A stretch of 64,000 bases of DNA from a virus, in IMG/VR virus record IMGVR_UViG_3300020810_001175, positions 20,280 through 84,279 of that record. The stretch is one strand, 5' to 3'. Below, one piece after another: positions 43,862 through 52,531 of this stretch. Position 1 is the stretch's first letter. Each line of letters opens with the position of its first letter. The position numbers and the translations under genes were made by a program. The notes under the pieces are model-generated. The model was given only the letters and a program-made list of their open reading frames with translations, made no database searches and had not been told where the DNA came from.

Positions 43862-44647
43862 ATGCAACTTGTGCCAAAATATTTATTAAATAACAGTGTG
43901 AGCCTGACGGCAAATCTGGCTGGACAAATAACGGAGTATAGAGCAGTGTATCAAAGAAATATCAACGTCGCTAGAGGTATAGACAATACTATTCAATTCA
44001 ATGTGCTGAATGCTGATCAGAAACCAGTATCTATTCTGAACACATACACACCTAAGTTTCAACTGTATGACGAAAATAATCGCTTGATTGTTGAAAGAGA
44101 TGGCACTATAATTGAAACAGGAACTCCAAGCAAGGTTGGACATTTTACTATAACCATAGCAGAAAGCGACTTGCTAAACATCAAATCTCAATATTTACAC
44201 TACACTGTGTATCTTCAAAATGATTCCACTAACGCAAAAACTATTCTACACAGTGGAACTAATTTTGAAAACAAAGGCACAATTTTTGTGAGTTCGGAAG
44301 AATTTCCTGGACCACTTGACTCGTATTCAGTGACTACATTTACTGAAACTAATCCTGCATCAGGCATTTTTATTTCAGAAACAGTTACGGCTCAACCTGC
44401 TATAAATGGAAACTCAGCACTACATACTGTAACATATTATTTGAATCAAGCAGTTGGCACTATTGTTGTTCAAGGTACTTTAGATAACCAACCAAACTCC
44501 AATACATTTTGGTCTGACATAAACACGTTCACAGCCGCAAGTTTAGACACAATCAAATATATTAATTTCAATGGAGTGTTCAATCACTTAAGATTCAAAC
44601 ACACATTAAGTTCTGGTAGCATTACCAAAATATTAGTTCGAAACTAA
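43862..44647 (+). CDS. T4-like virion structural protein
   Basis: A 261-residue beta-rich protein: MQLVPKYLLNNSVSLTANLA, AVYQRNINVARGIDNTIQFN, VLNADQKPVSI and the C-terminal INFNGVFNHLRFKHTL followed by SSGSITKILVRN. It resembles a conserved virion protein of marine T4-like phages; the last ~100 residues look like a beta-sandwich. Start 43862 chosen because the late motif lies between it and the longer start. Its presence amid replication genes and its own promoter suggest independent late expression. Confidence 0.72.
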   Translation: MQLVPKYLLNNSVSLTANLAGQITEYRAVYQRNINVARGIDNTIQFNVLNADQKPVSILNTYTPKFQLYDENNRLIVERDGTIIETGTPSKVGHFTITIAESDLLNIKSQYLHYTVYLQNDSTNAKTILHSGTNFENKGTIFVSSEEFPGPLDSYSVTTFTETNPASGIFISETVTAQPAINGNSALHTVTYYLNQAVGTIVVQGTLDNQPNSNTFWSDINTFTAASLDTIKYINFNGVFNHLRFKHTLSSGSITKILVRN

Positions 44648-44676
44648 TTGACTTTTCCAAAAAATTAACTTATAAT
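44648..44676 (+). promoter_or_regulatory. Sigma70 promoter of the primase gene, start codon at +1
   Basis: TTGACT (44648-44653), 17 bases, TATAAT (44671-44676, perfect). The ATG at 44683 lies six bases later, exactly where transcription should start. Confidence 0.82.
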
Positions 44677-44682
44677 AAGAGC

Positions 44683-45687
44683 ATGAATATTGTGCTTGAT
44701 ACTTTACAAACTTATCTTCCAGCAAAACGAAAACAAACACCAAGTGGATGGGTGGCTTTCAATGCTCCTTGTTGTGAGCATAACGGTACTACACCAGACA
44801 CTAGACAAAGGGGCGGACTGATTGCTAATGCCAGTGACGGTGTAAGTTTTCATTGTTTCAACTGTGGATTCAAAACCAGTTGGCGTATTGGTAGAAATTT
44901 GTCTTACAAAATGAAAAAGTTTATGCGTTGGCTTAATATGCCCGACGACATCATAACAAAATTAGCACTGCAGGTTTTACAACAAAAAACAGATACATCT
45001 GGATTTAAAGCAATAACACAACTTCCGAAATTTGAAATAAAAGAATTACCAGCAAAAGCCAAGCCCATATATGATTGGGCAGATTACAAAGCACTAGAAC
45101 CAAGTGGAGTAGATAAAGATTTATTTTCAGTGATAGAATACATTGCAGAGAGAAAACTAACACTAGATGATTATGATTTTTACTGGAGTCCTGAACCTGG
45201 TTTCAAAGACAGATTAATTATACCTTTCACATATCAATCTAAGATTGTAGGATACACAGCAAGAAAAGTTGTAGAAAGCAAAGTAAAATATCTATCCGAA
45301 CAACAACCTGGTTATGTGTTCAACACAGATGCTCAGGATGATGATAGAAAATACATTGTGGCTGTGGAAGGTCCAATTGATGCTATTGCTATTGATGGTG
45401 TAGCACTGCTAGGCAGTGAAGTAAAAGAGCAACAATCAACACTGATAAACAGTCTGGGCAAACACGTCATAGTTGTTCCAGACAGAGATGAAGCAGGTCA
45501 AAAGTTAGTTTGGGACAGTCTTGAAACAGGTTGGAGTGTGAGTATGCCTGACTGGAGTCACGAAATAAAAGACGTTAATGATGCTGTGCGTAAATATGGT
45601 AGATTGCATACTTTGTACACAATTATAAAAAACGCAGAAGATTCACAACTTAAAATAAAACTGAGGATGAAAAAATGGTTTACTTAA
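44683..45687 (+). CDS. gp61: DNA primase gp61
   Basis: A 334-residue primase: zinc-binding N terminus (PCCEHNG with Cys30, Cys31, His33; FHCFNCGF with Cys58, Cys61) and a TOPRIM core (YIVAVEGPIDAIAI with the catalytic Glu; HVIVVPDRDEAGQKL with the DxD). It makes RNA primers for lagging-strand synthesis with helicase gp41. Predicted to be translated from a leaderless mRNA. Confidence 0.9.
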   Translation: MNIVLDTLQTYLPAKRKQTPSGWVAFNAPCCEHNGTTPDTRQRGGLIANASDGVSFHCFNCGFKTSWRIGRNLSYKMKKFMRWLNMPDDIITKLALQVLQQKTDTSGFKAITQLPKFEIKELPAKAKPIYDWADYKALEPSGVDKDLFSVIEYIAERKLTLDDYDFYWSPEPGFKDRLIIPFTYQSKIVGYTARKVVESKVKYLSEQQPGYVFNTDAQDDDRKYIVAVEGPIDAIAIDGVALLGSEVKEQQSTLINSLGKHVIVVPDRDEAGQKLVWDSLETGWSVSMPDWSHEIKDVNDAVRKYGRLHTLYTIIKNAEDSQLKIKLRMKKWFT

Positions 45688-45797
45688 AAAAAGCGATATC
45701 ATTTTTGTTTTCTCCTATCACGAAACTTGTGTCATACATCAAGTACAAAAAGAAGATAAGAGAATTACAAAAAAGAGATCCATTCATTTACAAATAG
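45675..45797 (+). CDS. Small conserved phage peptide (40 aa)
   Basis: A 40-residue protein, MVYLKKAISFLFSPITKLV then a basic helix, ending KKIRELQKRDPFIYK. The ending KRDPFIYK is one I recognise from small proteins of marine T4-like phages. GAGGA lies 5-10 bases upstream. Overlaps the primase gene end by 13 bases in another frame. The hydrophobic N-terminal half could associate with membrane. Confidence 0.75.
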   Translation: MVYLKKAISFLFSPITKLVSYIKYKKKIRELQKRDPFIYK

Positions 45798-45804
45798 GAA
45801 ATAG

Positions 45805-46803
45805 ATGATAGTTTGGGGAATAACAGGAAATAATCACGATGCCAGTCTGGCTGTGATGGAATATCATGTAAAAGGTTTAACAGACAGATATGGATTGTAT
45901 GTTCATTGGGCTGGTAAGAGTTCAGACTTCAGTGGCATACCTGGTGATCCTAACCTGTGTCCAGAAATGTTAGCACACGTGAGATCAAATCCTAGATGGG
46001 CTCACCCGGCAAAAATAATTTGGTATGAAAAACCTTTTAAGAAGAGTATGCGTCAACTGTTGGCAGGACAAGGATTAAAATTTAAAGAAAATGACGTGAA
46101 GAAATTTTTACAGCGTCAAGGTATCCATGTTCCTGTTGAATATATAGATCATCATATGAGCCATGCGGCATATGGTTATTACACATCTCCATACAACAAC
46201 GCGGCAGTTGTTGTGCTAGATTCAATTGGTGAGTTTGAAACATACACAATTTGGCACGGACAAGGAGATCAATTAGAAAAGAAATACACACAAAGATACC
46301 CACACAGTATTGGTTTATTTTATTCAGCCATGACTCAACGATGTGGATTCAAAGCCAATGCAGAAGAGTACAAACTGGAACAATTGGCACAAAAAGGCAA
46401 CTGGCGAAAATATCATAGAATCATGATGGAAGAAATTATCAAAACCAGAATGCCTTTCAAGACAAGAGTTAATCTACACCGAGGATGTAATTGGTGGAGA
46501 CCAGAATTAAATTCGGAACAGGATACAGCAGATTTGGCGGCAACCACACAACACATTTTTGAACAAGTGTTGATGTGTGCCAGTTCGTGGATTCAAATGA
46601 ATATTCCTACTAATAACATTGTTTTGGTAGGAGGTTGTGCATTGAACAAGACTGCTAGAATCAAACTGGCATCGGTTTGGGATGACATATGGGTTCCAAA
46701 AAATCCTGGCGATCCTGGTTCATGCATAGGTGCTGTGTGTGCCAAATACAACAAGCACATTGACAATTCAGACAAAATGTGGTATAATAAGGACAATGGT
46801 TAA
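45805..46803 (+). CDS. NodU-type carbamoyltransferase, N-terminal domain only
   Basis: A 332-residue protein related to carbamoyltransferases (NodU/TobZ/CmcH): WGITGNNHDASLAVME, YIDHHMSHAAYGYYTSPY (metal-binding HHxxHA), AAVVVLDSIGEFET (ATP/carbamoyl site) and IVLVGGCALNKTARIKL. Full family members are about 550-600 residues with a C-terminal YrdC-like domain; here only the first domain remains, as in other marine phages. It would carbamoylate an OH on a sugar or cyclitol. Ends inside the promoter of the helicase gene. Confidence 0.82.
   Translation: MIVWGITGNNHDASLAVMEYHVKGLTDRYGLYVHWAGKSSDFSGIPGDPNLCPEMLAHVRSNPRWAHPAKIIWYEKPFKKSMRQLLAGQGLKFKENDVKKFLQRQGIHVPVEYIDHHMSHAAYGYYTSPYNNAAVVVLDSIGEFETYTIWHGQGDQLEKKYTQRYPHSIGLFYSAMTQRCGFKANAEEYKLEQLAQKGNWRKYHRIMMEEIIKTRMPFKTRVNLHRGCNWWRPELNSEQDTADLAATTQHIFEQVLMCASSWIQMNIPTNNIVLVGGCALNKTARIKLASVWDDIWVPKNPGDPGSCIGAVCAKYNKHIDNSDKMWYNKDNG
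46760..46788 (+). promoter_or_regulatory. Sigma70 promoter of helicase gp41
   Basis: TTGACA (46760-46765), 17 bases, TATAAT (46783-46788), both perfect. The gp41 ATG (46796) follows after seven bases. It lies wholly within the 3' end of the carbamoyltransferase gene. Confidence 0.85.
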
Positions 46804-48241
46804 ACAGAACAAAGACTATGGATATGAGATACAAAAACTGTATCTCGAAATGATGCTGAGTGACGCAGAAACATTTGTGCGTTGCCAATCTATATTTGAT
46901 TATTCTTTATTTGATAGAAAGTTACAAGACACAGCAGACTTTGTGAACAAGTATGTGTCACAATACAATTCATTGCCAACATATGACATTGTGAACAAGA
47001 GTTGTAATGTTGATTTGAAGCCAACAGAAAATCTAACTGAAGAACATTTTACTTGGTTGCTTGATGATTTTGAAACATTTGTTAGACACAAAAGTTTAGA
47101 AAGAGCAATTTTAAAATCAGCAGATATGTTGGAAAAAGGTGAATATGGTCCAGTTGAAGAATTGGTCAAGAAGGCAGTACAGATTGGATTACACAAAGAT
47201 ATAGGTACAGATTATTTCGATGATCCAAAAGCAAGACTTATGGGACTAAAAAATTCTAATGGACAGGTCAGCACAGGCTGGGCAACACTAGATAAGAAAT
47301 TATTTGGTGGATTTAACAAAGGTGAATTGAATATATTTGCAGGTGGTTCTGGAGCAGGTAAATCGTTGTTCTTGGCAAACTTAGGTTGCAATTGGGTATT
47401 GAATGGATTGAATGTGGCGTATATTACTTTTGAATTGAGTGAAGCACTAGTGAGTATGAGATTGGATTCAATGTTAACTGATATTCCAGCAAGAGAAATT
47501 TTTAAAGATTTAGATGGTGTTGAAATGAAAGTTAAACTGTTAGGCAAAAAAGCAGGTAGATTTCAAATCAAATACATGGCAAGTGGTAAAAATGCAAACG
47601 ACTTAAGAAGTTACATCAAAGAATATGAAATTAAAACAGGTAAAAAATTAGATGTAATACTGGTAGACTATTTGGATCTTATGATGCCAATCAGTAGAAA
47701 AGTTTCTCCAAGTGATTTATTTGTGAAGGACAAATTTGTTTCAGAAGAATTAAGAAATTTATCAATGGAATTGAATGTAATCTTTGTTACAGCATCGCAG
47801 TTGAATAGAGGAGCAGTAGAAGAAATTGAGTTTGATCATTCGCATATATCTGGAGGTTTAAGTAAAATACAAACTGCTGACAACGTGTTTGGTATATTCA
47901 CATCAAGAGCAATGAGAGAAAGAGGCAGATATCAAATACAGTTAATGAAAACAAGATCATCCAGTGGTGTTGGTCAAAAGATTGATTTAGAATTTGATGT
48001 GGACAGTTTAAGAATAAGAGATCTAGCAGAAGACTCAGACAGTCAAGATTATAAAGGGTCAAGCACAATTTATAATTCATTAAAAAAGACATCTACAGTT
48101 AATGATAGTGCAGAAAAAAACACAACTGAACTTAAATTACCTGATCCTACCAAAGGTGATACAGTAAGTAGAATTGATTCAGGTAATACTGATCAAACAA
48201 AATTAAGGGACTTCTTAAAGAACCTTGATGGCGATGAATAA
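46796..48241 (+). CDS. gp41: Replicative DNA helicase gp41 (DnaB-like)
   Basis: A 481-residue hexameric helicase: N-terminal helical domain, then GGSGAGKS (Walker A, about residues 183-190), DVILVDYLDLMMP (Walker B) and TASQLNRGAVEEIEFDHSHI (motif H3/H4), with MKTRSSSGVGQKI near the end. It unwinds the fork 5' to 3' and recruits the primase. Start 46796 is preferred over 46730 because the latter lies upstream of a perfect sigma70 promoter. Confidence 0.92.
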   Translation: MVKQNKDYGYEIQKLYLEMMLSDAETFVRCQSIFDYSLFDRKLQDTADFVNKYVSQYNSLPTYDIVNKSCNVDLKPTENLTEEHFTWLLDDFETFVRHKSLERAILKSADMLEKGEYGPVEELVKKAVQIGLHKDIGTDYFDDPKARLMGLKNSNGQVSTGWATLDKKLFGGFNKGELNIFAGGSGAGKSLFLANLGCNWVLNGLNVAYITFELSEALVSMRLDSMLTDIPAREIFKDLDGVEMKVKLLGKKAGRFQIKYMASGKNANDLRSYIKEYEIKTGKKLDVILVDYLDLMMPISRKVSPSDLFVKDKFVSEELRNLSMELNVIFVTASQLNRGAVEEIEFDHSHISGGLSKIQTADNVFGIFTSRAMRERGRYQIQLMKTRSSSGVGQKIDLEFDVDSLRIRDLAEDSDSQDYKGSSTIYNSLKKTSTVNDSAEKNTTELKLPDPTKGDTVSRIDSGNTDQTKLRDFLKNLDGDE

Positions 48242-49067
48242 ACAATACAAAAGAATAGTAATTCCAAAAGGTTTAGATTTAGGAACCAGCAGGCGTACTT
48301 GTCATCAGTTGGCAAATACTATAAGTGCTAGAACAGGATTGAATATTTTCACCGATGTGGAATCAATTGTCCAAGGGGACTTGGTAGTATTAGGTGGAGT
48401 TGGTGGACACGATGGATTTAAAAAATACCATGAAACATTTCAAGAGCAAAATATAGATTATCTCAACGTTGAAAAAGGTTACTGCAATTGGTGGAAACCT
48501 GTTTATTGGAGAGTGACATTCAACGAAAATCAAATCACAGACATCAAAGGTGAATGGACTAACGAACGTTTTGTAAAATTCAATATGAAAATTAAACCTT
48601 GGCAAATGGGAGATCAAGTGTACATTGTGGCGCCTAGCCAAAATGGTTTAGATGTGTATGGTATAAAACAAACTGTGGATCAATGGATAGAATCAACAAC
48701 AGAAGAAATCAAAAAACACACAAATAGACCAATCAAAGTGAGGAAAAAACTGCCTAAGAAAGCAAGAGGTTCAAGAGGATTCTGTGATTCATTAGAAAAT
48801 ATACACTGTGTGGTCAGTTTGCACACTATGGCAATGACTGAAGCATTGAGAGAAGGCTGTCCAATTATATCATTAGTGCCTGGTTGTTTAAAAGATTACA
48901 GTGTGGATTCAATTTCAAAAATTAATAATCTATATTATCCTGATAATAGACAGTATCTATTCAATTGTTTAACTAATTTACAATTTAATTCTGGTGAATT
49001 AATCACAGGTGTTGCTTGGGACACTATCAGCAAATACTACGGAATCAATATTACTAAAATTAATTAA
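48234..49067 (+). CDS. GT-B-like glycan protein, paralogue 4
   Basis: A 277-residue paralogue of the genes at 33744, 34538 and 36308: VYIVAPSQNGLDVYGIKQTV, STTEEIKKHTNRPIKVRKKL, CVVSLHTMAMTEALREGCPI and SVDSISKINNLYYP. It is the only member outside the glycan operon. Start 48234 overlaps the gp41 stop; ATG 48228 is also possible. Confidence 0.6.
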   Translation: MNKQYKRIVIPKGLDLGTSRRTCHQLANTISARTGLNIFTDVESIVQGDLVVLGGVGGHDGFKKYHETFQEQNIDYLNVEKGYCNWWKPVYWRVTFNENQITDIKGEWTNERFVKFNMKIKPWQMGDQVYIVAPSQNGLDVYGIKQTVDQWIESTTEEIKKHTNRPIKVRKKLPKKARGSRGFCDSLENIHCVVSLHTMAMTEALREGCPIISLVPGCLKDYSVDSISKINNLYYPDNRQYLFNCLTNLQFNSGELITGVAWDTISKYYGINITKIN

Positions 49068-49091
49068 GTCTATAAAACTGATACATACAGT

Positions 49092-49730
49092 ATGGGACTA
49101 AAATTATACATACTACAAGATATAGAAGAAGATATTTTAAAAGTTCACAACAGTTGTAAAGATTTGAAAATGCTGGAACTTGGTGATCAAATAATTCGTC
49201 CTAAATTAAATCCAGCAAAAGAATATTGGCAAACTAGAGGATTCATACACACTTCTGTTGATGTAAATGGTAAGCACGGATCAATTGTAAAAGATCTTTC
49301 TGTATTTGATCAATTTGTGGATTGGAAAGAGCAATACGATGTTGTGTACAACATGGGTACATCAGAACACGTTGAACCGTTTGATGCACAGTACACTTGT
49401 TTTAAAATAGCAGATCATTGCTGTAAAACAAATGGTATAATGATACACGGAGTTCCAGAAGTAAACAAAAGAGATAAAGAAAAAATATTCGCAAAACACT
49501 GTCACTATTATTATAGCGAAAAGTTTTTTGAAACACTAATAAAAGAAAGCAATTACAAATTCATCAATAAAAGATACACAACAGGAGGTTGTGTTTACTA
49601 TGCATTTCAAAAGACAGAGCAAAGTAAATTTATGATCAACAAAGATTTATTCTTGTCTAACATAGCAATAAGAAACCAACATATCGATTTTTCAAAAGAT
49701 AGCAACTACATCCATCAAAAGAAAGCCTAG
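49092..49730 (+). CDS. Class I SAM methyltransferase-like protein
   Basis: A 212-residue protein: LKMLELGDQIIRP (motif I variant), FIHTSVDVNGKHGSI (motif II), YDVVYNMGTSEHVEPFDAQY (motif IV and following) typical of small-molecule methyltransferases; the usual glycine cluster is reduced. An ATACATA motif four bases upstream of the start (49081-49087) looks like a degenerate late promoter. Confidence 0.65.
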   Translation: MGLKLYILQDIEEDILKVHNSCKDLKMLELGDQIIRPKLNPAKEYWQTRGFIHTSVDVNGKHGSIVKDLSVFDQFVDWKEQYDVVYNMGTSEHVEPFDAQYTCFKIADHCCKTNGIMIHGVPEVNKRDKEKIFAKHCHYYYSEKFFETLIKESNYKFINKRYTTGGCVYYAFQKTEQSKFMINKDLFLSNIAIRNQHIDFSKDSNYIHQKKA

Positions 49731-49746
49731 AGGCGGACAGCAAAAA

Positions 49747-49800
49747 TTCCGCGAAGCGGTAACGCAGAAATTTCAAATCCGCGAAGCGGTAAGCACAGCG
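49747..49800. repeat. Tandem imperfect ~30-bp repeats with hairpins
   Basis: Two copies of TCCGCGAAGCGGTAA (from 49748 and 49778), each a CCGC-GAA-GCGG hairpin, are followed by a degenerate third (GCGATTTCGGTAAGC). They fill the 86-base gap between two convergent genes. The hairpins may serve as a bidirectional terminator, or the array could be remains of a coding repeat (KFREAV...QIREAV in one frame). Confidence 0.7.
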
Positions 49801-49816
49801 ATTTCGGTAAGCAATT

Positions 49817-50884
49817 TTAATCTATGATCTGTCTTTTGACGCCTCGTCTTTTGACATCAAGTGTGCTACAATGTATTCCACCGTCCCAAAACAAATAGTG
49901 TCTCTGTGGCACAACGTGACAGTCTATGTGTAAGGACTTCAGTTTTGCAAACAGTTTGGGTATGTGTCGTGCAAACACAATGTTGTTTCTGTCTATCACC
50001 AACACATTGAGATCAAAGCACACTTCTTGATTGTAACCTCTCCAATTCTCCAAGTACTTGTTGACCCAAGCAATGTCCATTCTATTTTTGGCTTCTGCAT
50101 AATCCTGCACAAATCTATCCATTTTCAATTCAGGCAAACAGTCACTCACATCAATCAACTGTTTGTTGCGTAAGCAGTCTGGTACCCAATCCATGCCTGC
50201 GTGTATCACAGTGTCATCATCTATCATGATAAAGCCGTGGTCAATGTGTCCAAAGCCGTTAAAACGTGTGCCTGTGTTGGGAATAAATCTGTACTCCGGC
50301 AACTCTCTGCGGCACCATTCCAATCCTGTTGCTGAGCCAGGACCTTCTGGATTCACAATGAAGGCATCTCCTGCTCGAAACATGGTGGCTGTGTGCCACA
50401 ACACTCTGTCCATTAATTTGTCCTTGTAGGTTCTATCATTCACAAACCAATCATCTTCAGTGTTTAAATTCTGTAACACGGGCGGGGGTTGGCTGATCCA
50501 ACGATAGCCTTCACGAAACATCTTTTCAAATATGGGATAATAACTCACAGCATCAAAGTATCTGTCGGTGTAACTGGTGTATGTCTGTATGATTGTGCGA
50601 CCCATCACCATCAGTGCATCTCTGGGCACTATGGGAGCAATGGGAAATTCCACATCAAAATCAGGCATATGTATGGGATCATAGTACTCATGCACAGTGG
50701 GACGCATCACTTCAACGCCACCTTTCTTTAAAAAGTCTGCTAGATTGTCCAGATCTCGTTTGGTTTCTTCCAGGATACGATTGAACTTGCTGGGATCCTT
50801 ATGATGCAACACGTGAACCTGTCCGGGATCGTATGTGTCTCCCACTATGATTGATTCCAACGGATCGTATTCTGTGTATATCAT
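49817..50884 (-). CDS. Amidinotransferase (GATM/StrB family)
   Basis: A 355-residue protein of the arginine:glycine / arginine:inosamine amidinotransferase family. Catalytic residues: Asp173 (RAGDAF), His213 and Asp215 (FGHIDHG), and nucleophile Cys339 (GGIHCSTLD). The family moves the amidino group from arginine to a primary amine, giving a guanidino product and ornithine. It is last in a leftward operon, overlapping the oxygenase gene by 4 bases. Length is normal for the family (StrB about 350). DNA here is visibly richer in G+C than the phage's core. The acceptor is unknown. Confidence 0.85.
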   Translation of the reverse strand: MIYTEYDPLESIIVGDTYDPGQVHVLHHKDPSKFNRILEETKRDLDNLADFLKKGGVEVMRPTVHEYYDPIHMPDFDVEFPIAPIVPRDALMVMGRTIIQTYTSYTDRYFDAVSYYPIFEKMFREGYRWISQPPPVLQNLNTEDDWFVNDRTYKDKLMDRVLWHTATMFRAGDAFIVNPEGPGSATGLEWCRRELPEYRFIPNTGTRFNGFGHIDHGFIMIDDDTVIHAGMDWVPDCLRNKQLIDVSDCLPELKMDRFVQDYAEAKNRMDIAWVNKYLENWRGYNQEVCFDLNVLVIDRNNIVFARHIPKLFAKLKSLHIDCHVVPQRHYLFWDGGIHCSTLDVKRRGVKRQIID

Positions 50885-51432
50885 ATGTTCAAATATTTCA
50901 CGTGCATAAAAGCCTGTAGACTGCGTCGTTTCACATCTGGCGTCACAATTTTTGTCACAGCATGATACAGATCTTCGTTGTTGATTATGATTCTATTGCC
51001 GATGGGTTCCACATATTCGCCTCTGTCTGCATCATCCTTGCGGAACAAAAACAATCCGCCATCCTTAAAGTCCCACGTTTCATTTAAGAAAAATGTCACT
51101 CCCATAAAATCTATTTCTTCTTTTTCCCAATCAAGAAATCTGTCCTTGTGCCATGTGCTCACATAAGGATATTTCATTTCATGATATCGCAGTGTTTGAT
51201 CGTGTCCTGTGAGCAATTCCTCTGTGAAGTAACCTTTTTCCACCAACAAGCCAAAAAAGAAATCTTTTATTTCTTTGTTGAGATAGAACAGATTACAATC
51301 GTCTGTTTCGTGATGATCCACTTCATCATCGTATCTTTCAAAACGTCCATTGTGCTGTGTGATATCTGCATCAATCATCTGATTGATTTGAACCAATTGC
51401 TCTGATGTCAAAAAATTATCTTTTATGATCAT
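50881..51432 (-). CDS. 2OG-Fe(II) oxygenase
   Basis: A 183-residue hydroxylase: HKD (His95, Asp97) in STWHKDRFLDW, distal His157 in LYHAVTKI, and Arg170 (RRSLQAF) for 2-oxoglutarate. It is located between an aminotransferase and an amidinotransferase, with 4-base overlaps on both sides, so it probably hydroxylates the same small molecule. Substrate unknown. Confidence 0.82.
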   Translation of the reverse strand: MIIKDNFLTSEQLVQINQMIDADITQHNGRFERYDDEVDHHETDDCNLFYLNKEIKDFFFGLLVEKGYFTEELLTGHDQTLRYHEMKYPYVSTWHKDRFLDWEKEEIDFMGVTFFLNETWDFKDGGLFLFRKDDADRGEYVEPIGNRIIINNEDLYHAVTKIVTPDVKRRSLQAFMHVKYLNI

Positions 51433-52523
51433 TGTAACTGTCCTTTCAACACATCAAAATATTCTTCTGTGGCATTGATGGGTATGATAAAAAATTTATG
51501 ATCATCGCCTTTGATCAAATCAAATAGTGTACCAAACTGTCCCACTATGGTATAGCCTGCTTGTTCAAACGTTGCTTTTGCTGTTGCCACAATGTTGTGA
51601 TGTTGTGTCATCAATTGTTCCTGATGCAGTATATCAATATATTTAATACAACTCAATATGCCAGGCAGACTGTAATTGTATGTGAACCCGTGTTCCCAAT
51701 CAAAATCATCTGGCAACACATCATCAATCTTTGAGTTGTACATGGTGATGCTGAGCGGAAAAAATCCACCTGTGATTGCTTTGCCCATGGTGAATATGTC
51801 TGGCTGAATGGGAGTTTGTTGCCACCCAACAAATGTGCCTGTCTTTCCGCCGCCAATAAAAATGTCGTCCACAATCACAACCACACCCTGCTCCTGCAAC
51901 TGTTTTATCTTGTTCCAGAATTCTTTTGAGTTGGGTCTCAATTGTTCACCATATGAACACGTTTCCACCATCACACACATCACTTGATTCCACTCTGTTT
52001 GATTGATATCAAAATCTCTTTTCAGTCGGATCACTTGGTCATAAGGTTTTAAAGTGTAGAAAGGATCGGTAAACAGACTGTCTCCCATGTTGTAGTTTAA
52101 AAATGTAGAGCCGTGATAACTGTTTTCAAAACACACAATTTTTGTGCGTTGTGTTTGTCCTAGCAGTTTTTGATAAGCACTGGCAAGTTTGACCGCACCT
52201 TCGTTGGCATCTGATCCACTGAGAGCAAATATACTTTTGTAGCCTGTCATGTGAAACAGAGTGTCGGACAATTGATAACTGGGTTCATTGAGATACAGTT
52301 CTTCATTCTGCACAATGCTTTCTGCTATTTCTGGTTTCACTCGAATATTGTCATACACATAATCCAATATGTCATGTCGGTCAAACCCCAATGTGAAACA
52401 ACCATAGTGCAACAATGGATCTATTATCTTCTTACTGTTGTCCATGTAACCGTACTGCCAATGAGGTTTGGCAACTGTGGTCAATCTTTGTACACCTGGT
52501 ATGAGTCCTTTAATTGATTTCAT
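51429..52523 (-). CDS. Class III (PLP-dependent) aminotransferase
   Basis: A 364-residue enzyme of the ornithine/acetylornithine/GSA class: GSDANEGAVKLA (about 103-114), SYHGST (136-140), VIVDDIFIGGGKTG with the PLP-binding Asp (219-220), and the PLP lysine Lys248 in FTMGKAITGG. It makes an amine from an aldehyde or ketone, or the reverse. Together with the amidinotransferase it could make and then guanidinylate an amine, like the StsC-StrB pair of streptidine synthesis. Shorter than the family (about 420), mainly at the C terminus. Confidence 0.88.
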   Translation of the reverse strand: MKSIKGLIPGVQRLTTVAKPHWQYGYMDNSKKIIDPLLHYGCFTLGFDRHDILDYVYDNIRVKPEIAESIVQNEELYLNEPSYQLSDTLFHMTGYKSIFALSGSDANEGAVKLASAYQKLLGQTQRTKIVCFENSYHGSTFLNYNMGDSLFTDPFYTLKPYDQVIRLKRDFDINQTEWNQVMCVMVETCSYGEQLRPNSKEFWNKIKQLQEQGVVVIVDDIFIGGGKTGTFVGWQQTPIQPDIFTMGKAITGGFFPLSITMYNSKIDDVLPDDFDWEHGFTYNYSLPGILSCIKYIDILHQEQLMTQHHNIVATAKATFEQAGYTIVGQFGTLFDLIKGDDHKFFIIPINATEEYFDVLKGQLQ

Positions 52524-52531
52524 AATCTTAA

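Noticed and set aside
46730-46795. Longer start for gp41 at 46730
   Set aside because: The extension precedes and contains a perfect sigma70 promoter and overlaps the carbamoyltransferase gene; its residues have no helicase similarity.
49817-50884. Arginine deiminase instead of amidinotransferase
   Set aside because: The length and the FGHIDHG and GGIHCSTLD contexts fit the GATM/StrB branch better; deiminase activity was not excluded experimentally.
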